Shown here in pieces: positions 26,165 to 35,759 of a stretch of DNA of 64,000 nt (its first letter is position 1; each line of letters starts with the position of its first letter). The DNA is from Pseudomonas frederiksbergensis. Its GTDB lineage: Bacteria > Pseudomonadota > Gammaproteobacteria > Pseudomonadales > Pseudomonadaceae. Below the pieces are notes generated by a model, which saw only the letters and a list, made by a program, of their open reading frames with translations, searched no databases and was not told where the DNA came from. A program made the position numbers and the translations under genes. The stretch lies in NCBI RefSeq assembly GCF_003732705.1, contig NZ_MOBR01000043.1:186001-250000 (forward strand). The letters run 5' to 3'.

Positions 26165-26369
26165 GTTGGATGACTCCGATGCATGAGCGGGCGCAATGCA
26201 TCGGGAGGCCCGTTCATCGCTTTCCCTTGCTGGACCGTAGGTTAGAAAGGGTGGCAGATGGACCTGTCGTTCCTTTGACAAACCTTCCTCATTCGCCGTG
26301 TGGGCCGAACTACCCAAGACGCTAGAACAGGACTATAAAAAAGCAAGGGAAAACCTTTTTAGGACTGTC

Positions 26370-26840
26370 ATGAGAAAAGGAAAATTCATTTTGTTTGCAC
26401 GTTTTTTTGCCTGCGCCGTGTTTTTGTCCCTCGCCGGATGTTCGCTTTTCGGGCCACGGGTGGACCTCGACAACCTGACCCTGGACGTCGCGCCAAGGGC
26501 TAACGACGACACCCCGATTGCCGTGGATTTCATCGCCGTCAACGACCCGGACCTGCTCAAGCAGCTGTCGGGCATCACCGCCCGCCAATGGTTCACCGAG
26601 CGTGAGCAGTACCAGCGCGACTACCGGCAGCTGATGACGGTCTGGGGCCTGGAGCTGGTGCCGGGGCAATTCATCGACAAACAACCCTTCCCGCTGGGGG
26701 GCAAGCGGGCGGCTGGACTTTTGGTCTTCGCCAGCTATAACACTCCCGGAGCACACCGGTTGCGGCTGGATGACCAGAGCAATGCCTGGCTCAAGTTCGA
26801 CAGTCGTGAGATGACGCTGGTGGGCGACAGCGCGAACTGA
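26370..26840 (+). CDS. tssJ: T6SS outer-membrane lipoprotein TssJ
   Basis: A 156-residue lipoprotein. The signal peptide is MRKGKFILFARFFACAVFLS with lipobox LAGC, cysteine at about residue 24. The folded part follows (VDLDNLTLDVAPRANDDTPI). TssJ anchors the TssJLM membrane complex at the outer membrane. The start is the ATG at 26370, which gives a proper charged n-region; upstream GTG starts would bury the signal. It is the first gene of the rightward operon. Confidence 0.88.
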   Translation: MRKGKFILFARFFACAVFLSLAGCSLFGPRVDLDNLTLDVAPRANDDTPIAVDFIAVNDPDLLKQLSGITARQWFTEREQYQRDYRQLMTVWGLELVPGQFIDKQPFPLGGKRAAGLLVFASYNTPGAHRLRLDDQSNAWLKFDSREMTLVGDSAN

Positions 26841-26897
26841 CTGCCTTGCAAAAAACGCCCCTGTGCGCGGCGACACTTAGACGTCGAAAGGAATCGT

Positions 26898-28229
26898 ATG
26901 AGCCTGTTACCTGACGCGGTTTGCTGGCACGAGGGCATGCAGTTATTGCCCCAGCATTTTCAGTTGCAAGGGCTGCGGGCCGAGGCGCTGGTGGCGCATT
27001 TTGCCCAAGCGTGCAATCCGTGGTTCTGGGGCGTGAACCGTATCGAGGTCGACCCCGGCGCACTCAGTGCCGGGCTGGTGCGGCTGATCAATCTGCAAGC
27101 GACGATGCCCGACGGATTGCCGGTCAACCTGCTGGCGGGTGTCGGTCCGACTCTGGAACTCGATGTCGGTCCAACCATCAACGACACCGAGGACGCCACG
27201 GTCACGGTTTACCTGGCGGTCAGCCCGTTATGGCGCGCCGGTCAGCTGTTGCCGCTCAAGGGTCGGTTGCAATCGGTGGTCGGTGATGCGCTGCCGGATT
27301 TGACCAGCGGCGAGTACCCCGAATCGATCACGGTGTGGCGGCCGAACCCACGGTTGTGCACGCAGTTGAACAAGGCCGATTCCATCTGTCTGCCGCTGCT
27401 GAAAATCCGCAAGGAGGGCGGCGGTTTTATCCCGCTGCCGTACACACCACCGACGCCAATCCTGTTGCCGGAATCCGTCATTGGCCGGCGCGTCGCCGGT
27501 TTGTGCGCCAGGGCGCGCGAGAAATGCATGTTCCTTGGTGGCCGATTGCGTCAGGCCCAGCAGGCCGGTAATCAGGACGACGTGCTGGAAATTCGTCGCC
27601 AGTTGACCGCGCTTTGGGCCAGGCTGCCGGAAGTCGAAGGCGCGTTGGGCAGCCGCCAGGCCAACCCGCAAACCCTGTATGGCGGCTTGCTCGGGCTGGC
27701 CGGTGCCTGGTCGGCGCTGGACCCATTGGCCGGTGTCCCGCCGTTCGCTCCGTTGGATTTCCTTGAGCTGCAACGCGGCTATGAAGCCGTCCTCGACTGG
27801 CTGGAAAAAACCCTCGAACTGATTCGCGCCGGCTATCGCAGCCTGCCGTTTGCGCGCAGCGAGCAGAGCTTCTCGATTCAACTGCCCGACGATCAGCCGA
27901 GCCAGCGTCTGGTGATCGGTTTGCGCATGCCCAACGGTGTCGGCGAGCAGGCCGCCAGCGAATGGCTGAGCGGCGCGATCATCGCCTCGCAGCCGCACAT
28001 TGCCTTGCTCAGCCGTCAGCGCATGAGCGGTTTGTCCCATCAGGCCATGAGCCGCAACGAGCAGGTGGCCTACAGCGTCGGCGACGATACGCGATTGTTT
28101 GTGGTGACGGCCGAAGGCCAATGGTTCGACGGGCAGTTGCCGTTGCTGATTGCCGCGCCGGCCTCGAAACCGGCGAGCAGTCCATGGCAAGTGGTGTTGT
28201 TCGTGGCCCAGGCCAGTGAAAGTGCTTGA
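26898..28229 (+). CDS. tssK: T6SS baseplate-membrane connector TssK
   Basis: A 443-residue TssK. The start VCWHEGMQLLPQHFQLQGLR is highly characteristic. The shoulder and head regions follow, with PFARSEQSFSIQLPDDQPSQ. It links the baseplate to TssL/TssM. The ATG at 26898 follows AAAGGAATCGT. It is in the tssJ-K-L-M-A operon. Confidence 0.95.
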   Translation: MSLLPDAVCWHEGMQLLPQHFQLQGLRAEALVAHFAQACNPWFWGVNRIEVDPGALSAGLVRLINLQATMPDGLPVNLLAGVGPTLELDVGPTINDTEDATVTVYLAVSPLWRAGQLLPLKGRLQSVVGDALPDLTSGEYPESITVWRPNPRLCTQLNKADSICLPLLKIRKEGGGFIPLPYTPPTPILLPESVIGRRVAGLCARAREKCMFLGGRLRQAQQAGNQDDVLEIRRQLTALWARLPEVEGALGSRQANPQTLYGGLLGLAGAWSALDPLAGVPPFAPLDFLELQRGYEAVLDWLEKTLELIRAGYRSLPFARSEQSFSIQLPDDQPSQRLVIGLRMPNGVGEQAASEWLSGAIIASQPHIALLSRQRMSGLSHQAMSRNEQVAYSVGDDTRLFVVTAEGQWFDGQLPLLIAAPASKPASSPWQVVLFVAQASESA

Positions 28230-28247
28230 TCAAGGAAGGGGCGTCGT

Positions 28248-29015
28248 ATGTCTGAAGGGAATGCCGGGGCGGGTACACGGGGCCTCCACGAAGCACCGTT
28301 GAGCAGCGCCTTTCGCCAGGCCTGGTTGCAGTGGTCCGAAGAGTGGACCGGGTTGCCCAGGGACAGTGAAGACGAGGCGCTGGTCGAGGCCGTGGTCGAT
28401 CTGTCCACGCAGATTTCCCAGCGCCTGTGGCGCACGGCATTTGCCCGGGTCGGCGATGCGGCGACCGAGCAGGTCAAGGCACTGATTTATGCCTTCGTTG
28501 CACTGATCGATGAAACCCTGCTGTTTACCCCGTGGCCGGGCCAGTCTGCCTGGCAGGACAAACCCCTGGAATCGAGAATGTATTCCAGCCGTCAGGCCGG
28601 TGAGCGGCTGCCGGCGGCGATCAAGGCACTGCTGGACGCGCAGATTCCCACCACCCGCGACCTCGCCAATGTCTATTTGCAGTGCCTGGTGCTGGGGTTT
28701 CAAGGACGGCTGCGGGGCGAGCACGGTCAGGTCCAGCATGAGAAATTGCGCCAGGCGCTATTCACGTTTGCCTGGCAGCACGAACCGGATTATGCCGACG
28801 TCAGCACCCGGCTCGCGCAGCCTGCGACGGTGCCACCGGTGCAGTTGCCGGTGCGCCTGTCGTTGCCCGATGGTTTTCGCCTTGGCTTGGGGATTGTCGC
28901 CATGGTGCTGTTGTTGACCGGGCTGGGGCAGTTGTTCTGGCGCGATATCCGTCAGGAACTGGAGCCGGTGTTGCAGATGACCGACTCGGTCGCCGCGTCG
29001 GAGCAAGACTCATGA
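28248..29015 (+). CDS. tssL: T6SS inner-membrane protein TssL (DotU/IcmH)
   Basis: A 255-residue TssL. The cytoplasmic DotU domain includes FVALIDETLLFTPW and WQDKPLESRMYSSRQAGERL. A single C-terminal membrane helix follows (GLGIVAMVLLLTGLGQLFW, about residues 205-226), leaving a short periplasmic tail. No OmpA or peptidoglycan-binding extension is present. The stop overlaps the tssM start (ATGA). Confidence 0.93.
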   Translation: MSEGNAGAGTRGLHEAPLSSAFRQAWLQWSEEWTGLPRDSEDEALVEAVVDLSTQISQRLWRTAFARVGDAATEQVKALIYAFVALIDETLLFTPWPGQSAWQDKPLESRMYSSRQAGERLPAAIKALLDAQIPTTRDLANVYLQCLVLGFQGRLRGEHGQVQHEKLRQALFTFAWQHEPDYADVSTRLAQPATVPPVQLPVRLSLPDGFRLGLGIVAMVLLLTGLGQLFWRDIRQELEPVLQMTDSVAASEQDS

Positions 29016-32000
29016 GCACCTTGCAGATCGTCGGACTGGTCATCGCGCTGCTGGTGCTGCTGGCCCTTATTGTCGTGGCGCTCTGGTGGTTGCGCACCCA
29101 GAGCGGCGCGGCAATCCGCAGTTTCTACGCGGCTGTGCGGCATATGGAGCAGGAGCAGGGCGCGCAGGATCGCTACCAGATTCCCTGGTTGCTGATGCTC
29201 GGCAACGAAACCCAGGGCACCCAATTGTGCAGCCAGTGGCGCTTGCAACCGACCGACAAACCGGCCTGGTTCGGGCGCTGGTGGTCGGACCCTGAAGGCG
29301 CGGTGCTGGTGGTGCCACAAGCGTTGTTCCTGCCCGATGAAGGCATGAACCTGCAACGGGGCGGCTGGTGGCGCTTGCTCGGCTTGATCCTGCGCTTGCG
29401 CAGCAAACGGCCACTGGACGGGGTGATCTGGACCGTACCGGTCAGTCGCCTGGGCAATGTCGAACAGGCGGCGAACCTCGGGCTGGCGGCGCGTCGGCGC
29501 TTTATCGACTTACTGCAACGCTTCGGCCTGAGCCTGCCGGTGTACGTGGTGATTACCGGTATGGAAGAACTGCCGGGCTTTCAGGAACTGATCAGCGCGT
29601 TGCCCCAAGAGAGCCACGAGCGGGCGCTGGGCTGGTCTTCGCCCCACGGCCCCGAGGCGATGTGGCAATCACAATGGAGCGATCAGGCGCTGGATCAGGT
29701 CAACCGGGCCTTGTCGGAATCGATCATTGAACTCGGCACGTTGTCCGGCCATTTGAGTAGCGATTTGTACGGTTTGCCGGAACGCCTGGAAGCCTTGCGC
29801 CGCAACCTGCAAACCCTGCTGGAGCCGGTGTTCCAAGGCAATGCTCAGGGCGAGGCACCGCGTTTTCGCGGGGTATATTTCACCGCCAATCAGCCCTCAG
29901 AGGATGCTCTTGACGGGTTTTCCGCCGATGACAGCGACCTGCAGCAAAGTGTTTTCGCCCGGCAGTTGTGGCAGCGGCGAGTGGTCGCCGAGCGGGGGCT
30001 GGCTCAGGTCGTGCCGCGCCTGTTGCGCCTGCGCCAGCGCTGGCAGCGCCTGACCGGGGCGATTGCGCTGGTGGTCGGGGTGATCTGGATCGCTTGCATG
30101 CTCTGGGTCTGGCAGGACTCGGTCAAGGATGCCCATGAACTGTCACGCCTGCTGCAAGGCGCGCAAAAGAATTATGTGGCGGTCACCGATGAATCCCATC
30201 GACAGGACGCGACCCGGCGCAATGTCCAGGGGTTCTGGCGGGTTCTGGAAAAGGCGCCGCGCTGGACCTTCACCTCTTTGGCGTTTCCTACGTCCTGGTT
30301 TTCACCCCTGGACGTGCAACTGGAAAATGAACTGCGCACCACCGCCAAGAGCCACTTGCTGGAGCCGTTGCATGAATTGCTGGACGCGCAGCTGACGCAA
30401 CTCAAGGCCATCCGCAACACCGAGCGCCGGGGCAATGTGGAAAGCGAAGACCCGGCGCAATGGCAAAACTACGTCAAGGCCAAGGATCTGGTGGGGCGGG
30501 CGGTACGTCTGGAGCAACAGAACCAGTGGTTCAATCAGGCCCTGAACAACCCCAAGGCGCCTCTCGAAGATTTGGTGTCGCTGAGCAATAACGCGTTGTC
30601 CCTGAACCTGAATGTCGGCACGTTGCGCCGCGCCGCTTTTTACAATCGGGTGCTGCTGGATGCCGATGACGGCAACTTGAAAGCGCTGGACCTGAGCCTG
30701 GAACGCCCGGCGATCGAGGAAAACTTCTCCGGGCTGATGGAACGCTGGCTGGATCAGTATTTCCTTGCCGACAACTTTGTACGTCAGGCCGGTTATCTCA
30801 AGTTGCACCTGGAGCGACTGGAGGCCGGTGGCAGCAATTCACTGCCGGAACTTGAGGATCTGCGGGCACTGATCGACGACCTGCAAGCGCTGATTGGCCT
30901 GACCAACTCGGCGTGGAGTCGCGGCAAGGGCCAGGATTTGGTGCCCGGTTACCGCGAGATGATGGACAAGGTGCGCCAGAGCGTCGTGCTCGGCCCACAG
31001 GTCGAACAGCAACTGGATCAGCAAGCCTCGAAACTGCAGCAGAGTTTCCGCGATCAGTGGATTGCCCAGGCCGGTTCCAGGGGCAACTTGCTGGTGCAAC
31101 AAGGCAGCGGGCAGTTGGTGTTGCAGGAACATGTCAGCCAGTTGAATAACGCGGTGCAGGCCTTGTTCAAGCGTGACTTCGTGGCGCTTGCCTTGCGTGC
31201 GGATGAGTCGGGTGATGTGCAGGGGCAGAACGTCGATGGCGATGACCTCAACGGTGCGCTGAATTATTTCGCCAGTTACAAGAGTTACGCCGCTGAAGAG
31301 TTGCCGCGTATTCCGCCGGCTTATCGCGGCGCCGTGCTGGCCGCCGCCGAAAGCGCGGCCGCCAAGGCCATGTGGCTGAGCCTCAAGGACCAGGATGACC
31401 AATCCCATGCCTACGGGGTGTTCAACGTGCAGGCGCCGCAAGCGGTGGCGTTGCAGAAGGCCTTTGTCGATTTACGCCGAGGTGATCTGGCAACGCGTCT
31501 GCAAAGTGCCTTGAACCGGCGAGCCATGGATCAGGTGGTCGGTGGCCTGAGTGAAATCACCGCCCAGCCGCTATTCAGCGGGCGCACCGAAATCAGCCAG
31601 TGGGACGGTTCGAAAAACCTTGGCCTGCAACTGTATGGCGCCAGCGATGTGCAGGATTTGAAACTGAGCCTCAAGCAACAATTCAACACCATGCTCGGCA
31701 TCACCGAACGGCGCACCTCGGCGCTGGAATGGCTGAAAACCCAGCAGCAGAATCTCTCGGCGCTGGACTACGAGCGGGTGACGCAATTCAGCGCACTCAA
31801 TGACGAACTGCTCAAGTACAAGGATGCGAATCCCGCCAGTTCGCCGGCGCAGATCGAGCAGTTAGTCAGCCGCGACTTCATCGAAATGGATGCCACGTCC
31901 TGTGGCCAGATCCTGCAAACCGCCAGCCTGTCCGGCGGGCGCGGAACGTTGGCCTTGCGCGCCCTGGACCTGCAACAAACCGCCATGCAACGTTGCCAGT

Positions 32001-32830
32001 TCCTGCAACAGCAACAGGCTGCGGCGGCGTGGAACGACCTGGCCAACTATTTCAACCAATACCTGGCCGAGCGCTTTCCGTTTGCCAATGGTGTGCAGGC
32101 GACCGACGCCGATCCGGCGCGGGTCCAGCATTTCCTTGAGCTGATCGACAAACGCCTGCCGGTGGCCCAGGCCGGTTTGGTCCTGAGCCAGACCCCGGAG
32201 CGCCTCGCCGCCGAAGACTTTCTCAACCGCTTGAAGCAGGCGAGTACCTGGCTGACGCCGATGTTTGTACGGGACAAGAGCGGCATCCTCGGGGTGGAAC
32301 TGGACGTACGCTGGCGCACCGATCGCGAGGAAGAGCGGGGTGCCGATCAGGTTATCGCCTGGGGATTGAATGCCGGTAATCAGCAGATCAGCTACCCCGG
32401 CGAGGCCCAGCCGAACCTGCGCTGGATGGTCGGCCAACCGGTGCGGCTGACACTGCGTTGGGCGCGAAATGGCTCCCAGCGCCCGGCCAACGATCAGTTG
32501 CAACCGAACCTGGTGGTGCGTGATCTTGAAGCCGGTTGGGAATACGGCGGTCCCTGGTCGTTGCTGCGCATGATGCGTTCGCATCAGTCGGTGCAGCGTC
32601 AGCCGAACATGGATTACACCGACTTTCCGCTGACCTTGCGCCTGCCGGTCACGGCGCCCTCCAGTACGGCGGAGCAAACCCTGATGTTTGTGCGCCTGTC
32701 ATTGATGAGCCAGGGTTCGAAGCTGCCGCTGTCCATCCAGCCACTGCCGACCCGGGCCCCGCGCTCGCCGTTCATGCAGACCCGGGCGACCGCGTCTGCC
32801 ACCGCCATGACTCAGGAGGAGGGCTTGTGA
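29012..32830 (+). CDS. tssM: T6SS inner-membrane protein TssM (IcmF)
   Basis: A 1272-residue TssM. Membrane helices are visible near the N-terminus (IVGLVIALLVLLALIVVALW) and at about residues 346-367 (LTGAIALVVGVIWIACMLWV). A long periplasmic part ends in the conserved DUF1215/TssM C-terminal domain. At the position where many TssM proteins carry a Walker A (PWYLVIGPPGSGKT-like), this protein has IPWLLMLGNETQGTQL. The GKT/GKS is absent, so ATP binding by this domain is unlikely. The ATG overlaps the tssL stop. Confidence 0.95.
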   Translation: MSTLQIVGLVIALLVLLALIVVALWWLRTQSGAAIRSFYAAVRHMEQEQGAQDRYQIPWLLMLGNETQGTQLCSQWRLQPTDKPAWFGRWWSDPEGAVLVVPQALFLPDEGMNLQRGGWWRLLGLILRLRSKRPLDGVIWTVPVSRLGNVEQAANLGLAARRRFIDLLQRFGLSLPVYVVITGMEELPGFQELISALPQESHERALGWSSPHGPEAMWQSQWSDQALDQVNRALSESIIELGTLSGHLSSDLYGLPERLEALRRNLQTLLEPVFQGNAQGEAPRFRGVYFTANQPSEDALDGFSADDSDLQQSVFARQLWQRRVVAERGLAQVVPRLLRLRQRWQRLTGAIALVVGVIWIACMLWVWQDSVKDAHELSRLLQGAQKNYVAVTDESHRQDATRRNVQGFWRVLEKAPRWTFTSLAFPTSWFSPLDVQLENELRTTAKSHLLEPLHELLDAQLTQLKAIRNTERRGNVESEDPAQWQNYVKAKDLVGRAVRLEQQNQWFNQALNNPKAPLEDLVSLSNNALSLNLNVGTLRRAAFYNRVLLDADDGNLKALDLSLERPAIEENFSGLMERWLDQYFLADNFVRQAGYLKLHLERLEAGGSNSLPELEDLRALIDDLQALIGLTNSAWSRGKGQDLVPGYREMMDKVRQSVVLGPQVEQQLDQQASKLQQSFRDQWIAQAGSRGNLLVQQGSGQLVLQEHVSQLNNAVQALFKRDFVALALRADESGDVQGQNVDGDDLNGALNYFASYKSYAAEELPRIPPAYRGAVLAAAESAAAKAMWLSLKDQDDQSHAYGVFNVQAPQAVALQKAFVDLRRGDLATRLQSALNRRAMDQVVGGLSEITAQPLFSGRTEISQWDGSKNLGLQLYGASDVQDLKLSLKQQFNTMLGITERRTSALEWLKTQQQNLSALDYERVTQFSALNDELLKYKDANPASSPAQIEQLVSRDFIEMDATSCGQILQTASLSGGRGTLALRALDLQQTAMQRCQFLQQQQAAAAWNDLANYFNQYLAERFPFANGVQATDADPARVQHFLELIDKRLPVAQAGLVLSQTPERLAAEDFLNRLKQASTWLTPMFVRDKSGILGVELDVRWRTDREEERGADQVIAWGLNAGNQQISYPGEAQPNLRWMVGQPVRLTLRWARNGSQRPANDQLQPNLVVRDLEAGWEYGGPWSLLRMMRSHQSVQRQPNMDYTDFPLTLRLPVTAPSSTAEQTLMFVRLSLMSQGSKLPLSIQPLPTRAPRSPFMQTRATASATAMTQEEGL

Positions 32831-32832
32831 AT

Positions 32833-33906
32833 ATGCCTTCAACGCCGTTGCCGGAACTGATTGACCGCTTGCTGGAACCGATCAGCAGCGAGGCGCCCTG
32901 TGGCCAGGATTTGCGATATGAGCGTGAGTTCGACCAGGCGCGGGAGCTGCGCCGGGAGGACGATACGAGCCTGCCGACGGGGGTTTGGCAGTCGTCGATC
33001 AAACGCGCGCAATGGCCGGAGCTGGAAAAACTCACCACCAGCCTGCTGCTGGAGCGCAGCAAGGATTTGATGCTCAGTGCCTGGCTCGGTGAGGCGTGGT
33101 TGCATCAGGACGGTCTGGAAGGGTTGCCGGGCAGTCTGGCGCTGGTCGCCGGGTTGTGCGAGCGCTATCCCGAGCAGCTTCACCCGCAGGCGGAGGACGG
33201 TGATCAGTCTTGGCGGGTGATCCCGCTCGAATGGCTGGCCCGGCGCTACACCGAAGTGCTGCTGACCCGGGTGCCGTTGCTCGACCCGCGTAACGGTGAG
33301 TTCGATGGTTTGTGCCTGGACGCCTGGCGGCGTTTGCAGGTGCAGCAGGTGCAGACCAATGACAGCAAGGTCGCGAAAACCTCGGCGGAAAACGCACGCA
33401 GCGAACAGAAGAAAATCACCGAGCAGATTCGCGCCACGCCGCTGTCCTTCTGGTTGCACAGCCAGGGCAGCCTGCTGTTGAGCCTGCAGCATTTGCAACG
33501 GCTCGAAGCCTGGAGCGACGCCTACCTCGGCAACCAGGCCCCCGGTTTCAAAGGCTTGCAGGATGTCATCACAGCGTTATTGACGCTGGTTCAGGAGTTC
33601 ATCGCCATGCACCCACGACAGTCCACCGAGGTTCCTGTTGAAGCAGCGCCGGTGGTGGCGTCGGGTCCGGCCGATGTGACTGCACCGCCCCAGGTTTTTC
33701 GCGAGCCGGCGAGTCGCGAAGAGGCCTATCGGCAATTGTTGTTGATCGCCGAATACCTGGCCCGCACCGAACCCCACAGCCCAGTGCCGTACCTGATCCG
33801 GCGGGGAGTGGAGTGGGGCAATAAGCCGTTGAGTGAATTGCTGGGAGAGTTGATCTCGGCGGATGCTGAATCCCGGAGGCTTTGGACGCTGCTCGGCGTT
33901 CTCTAG
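32833..33906 (+). CDS. tssA: T6SS assembly protein TssA
   Basis: A 357-residue ImpA-domain protein. EPISSEAPCGQDLRYEREFD opens the ImpA N-terminal domain, with YPEQLHPQAEDGDQSWRVIP later in it. The C-terminal part is SREEAYRQLLLIAEYLARTE followed by SPVPYLIRRGVEWGN, the pattern of short TssA proteins that coordinate tail growth. The start is the ATG at 32833 behind AGGAGGAGGGCTTGTGAAT; a GTG two codons earlier is possible. It is the last gene of the rightward tss operon, and a REP array begins 4 bp after its stop. Confidence 0.92.
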   Translation: MPSTPLPELIDRLLEPISSEAPCGQDLRYEREFDQARELRREDDTSLPTGVWQSSIKRAQWPELEKLTTSLLLERSKDLMLSAWLGEAWLHQDGLEGLPGSLALVAGLCERYPEQLHPQAEDGDQSWRVIPLEWLARRYTEVLLTRVPLLDPRNGEFDGLCLDAWRRLQVQQVQTNDSKVAKTSAENARSEQKKITEQIRATPLSFWLHSQGSLLLSLQHLQRLEAWSDAYLGNQAPGFKGLQDVITALLTLVQEFIAMHPRQSTEVPVEAAPVVASGPADVTAPPQVFREPASREEAYRQLLLIAEYLARTEPHSPVPYLIRRGVEWGNKPLSELLGELISADAESRRLWTLLGVL

Positions 33907-33910
33907 CTTT

Positions 33911-34542
33911 TGTGGGAGCGAGCCTGCTCGCGAAAGCGGTTTAACAGTCAGCATTGATGTTGAATGTGATGGCCTCTTCGCGAGCAGGCTCGCTCCCACA
34001 GTTGTTCTGTTGTGTGTCGGGAGTCTGCGTACACCGCATTCCCCCTGTGGGAGCGAGCCTGCTCGCGAAAGCGGTTTAACAGTCAGCATTGATGTTGAAT
34101 GTGATGGCCTCTTCGCGAGCAAGCTCGCTCCCACAGTTGTTTTGTGGTGAGTCGGGAATCTGCGTACACCGCAATCCCCCTGTGGGAGCGAGCCTGCTCG
34201 CGAAAGCGGTTTAACAGTCAGCATTGATGTTGAATGTGATGGCCTCTTCGCGAGCAAGCTCGCTCCCACAGTTGTTTTGTGGTGAGTCGGGAATCTGCGT
34301 ACGCCGCAATCCCTTGTGGGAGCGAGCCTGCTCGCGAAAGCGGTTTAACAGTCAGCATTGATGTTGAATGTGATGGCCTCTTCGCGAGCAGGCTCGCTCC
34401 CACATTTTGTTTTGTGGTGAGTCGGGAGTTTGTGTACACCGCATTCCCCCTGTGGGAGCGAGCTTGCTCGCGATAGCGGACTATCAGCCAATATAAATGT
34501 TGACTGACAAGACGCCATCGCGAGCAAGCTCGCTCCCACAGG
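33911..34542. repeat. Tandem array of five REP/BIME units
   Basis: BIME units begin at 33911, 34046, 34181, 34315 and 34451, a period of 134-136 bp. Each has TGTGGGAGCGAGCCTGCTCG, an inner spacer and CGAGCAAGCTCGCTCCCACA. Units 1-4 share an almost identical inner spacer (GCGGTTTAACAGTCAGCATT) and linker (GAGTCGGGAATCTGCGTAC). The fifth has a different inner spacer. The 667-bp gap 33907-34573 contains only this array. Confidence 0.92.
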
Positions 34543-34573
34543 GAATTGATGGTGTGGTTGGGATTTGTGTCGT

Positions 34574-35539
34574 TCAGACCGTCCGGGTCACCACGGATAT
34601 CGGCAAGGTAATCGGCGTCAACACCGGCCTGCCGGCGAAAAACGCCACGAGGTTTTGGCCCACCAGTTCCACGGTGCCTTGGGTCGCTTCCGGGGACAGG
34701 CCGGCGACATGGGGCGTCAGGATCACGTTGGTCAAGGCCTTGAGGGCGTCGGGCACTTTGGGTTCGTGGTCGAACACATCCAGCGCGGCGCCGCCGATCC
34801 GCCGTTGTTCCAGGGCGCTGATCAGGTCCGCCGTGACCACCACGCTGGCCCGGGCAATATTGACCAAAAAGCCGTTGGGCCCCAGCGCATCCAGCACTTG
34901 ACGGTTGATCAGGTGCTGGGTGCCCACTCCGCCGGGTGTGGCGACGATCAGGAAATCCGACGCCCGGGCCAATTCCGTCGGCGTCGAGCAGTAGCTGTAC
35001 GGCACGTCACTGCGATGCTGGCGGTTGTGGTAACTCACGCTCATGTCGAAACCATTGCCTGCACGCTTGGCGATGGCCATGCCGACTGCCCCCAGCCCAA
35101 GAATGCCCAGGCGCTTGCCGGCCAGGGACGGGCGCATGATTTTCGGCCATTCGCCACGGCGCACGGCGGCATCGGCCCGGGGAATATCGCGTACCAGCGA
35201 CAGCAACAACGCCATCGCGTGATCGGCCACCGAAGAGGCATTGACCCCGGCGCCATTGGTCACGGTGATGCCGCGGTCGCTGGCGGCTTGCAGGTCGACG
35301 TGTTCGTAACCGGCGCCGATTACGCAAATGATTTGCAGGGCGGGCAGGGCGGCAATCTCTTCGGCATACAACCCCAGCGGACCGCGCGTCAGCACGGCAT
35401 CGATGCGCGCACCGTGGGAAGCAATGGCCTGGGCGCGCTCGGCGGGCGTAGGCGCCAGAATCAGGTGAAAGCCCTGATGTTCGAGAATCGGCAGATAGTC
35501 ATTGATGGTTTCAACCAATACCAGGACGGTTGCAGTCAT
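34574..35539 (-). CDS. D-2-hydroxyacid dehydrogenase (glyoxylate/hydroxypyruvate reductase type)
   Basis: A 321-residue NAD(P)-dependent dehydrogenase. The cofactor motif is LGILGLGAVGMAIAKRA. The catalytic set is present: arginine in NIARASVVV, glutamate in DVFDHEPKVP and histidine in LTPHVAGLSP. The start is the ATG at 35539 with CAGGAGCCCAGC; longer in-frame starts lack a ribosome-binding site. It is probably a reductase for glyoxylate, hydroxypyruvate or another 2-keto acid. It is monocistronic, convergent with the REP array. Confidence 0.9.
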   Translation of the reverse strand: MTATVLVLVETINDYLPILEHQGFHLILAPTPAERAQAIASHGARIDAVLTRGPLGLYAEEIAALPALQIICVIGAGYEHVDLQAASDRGITVTNGAGVNASSVADHAMALLLSLVRDIPRADAAVRRGEWPKIMRPSLAGKRLGILGLGAVGMAIAKRAGNGFDMSVSYHNRQHRSDVPYSYCSTPTELARASDFLIVATPGGVGTQHLINRQVLDALGPNGFLVNIARASVVVTADLISALEQRRIGGAALDVFDHEPKVPDALKALTNVILTPHVAGLSPEATQGTVELVGQNLVAFFAGRPVLTPITLPISVVTRTV

Positions 35540-35690
35540 GCTGGGCTCCTGTGGGCATCGAAATGTCGGGGGCTCGAAAGTCGTTTCAGATTGCTGATTC
35601 CAGAGCGGTTTGGCAATTACCAAAGATCATAGGCTATGGGTTGACGTGCCGTGAGAGGAGGCGCCCCGAATCCGACGCCGAGCAGGGCCC

Positions 35691-35759
35691 CGTAGGAGCA
35701 AAGCTTGCTCGCGATGGCGATTACGAGGACGCCATCGCGAGCACGCTTGGCTCCTACAA
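35691..35759. repeat. REP pair overlapping the 3' end of the TetR gene
   Basis: CGTAGGAGCAAAGCTTGCTCGC and GCGAGCACGCTTGGCTCCTA flank a short spacer. The second arm contains the TAG stop codon of the TetR gene (35754-35756), so the insertion or the gene end has shaped the other. Confidence 0.75.

Noticed and set aside
26165..26369. Sigma-54 promoter between tssB and tssJ
   Set aside because: I looked for TGGC-N9-TTGC spacing on both strands and found no good match, so no sigma factor is assigned.
33911..34542. CRISPR array
   Set aside because: The repeated units are 135 bp with internal palindromes and the spacers are themselves repeated; this is a BIME array. No cas genes are near.
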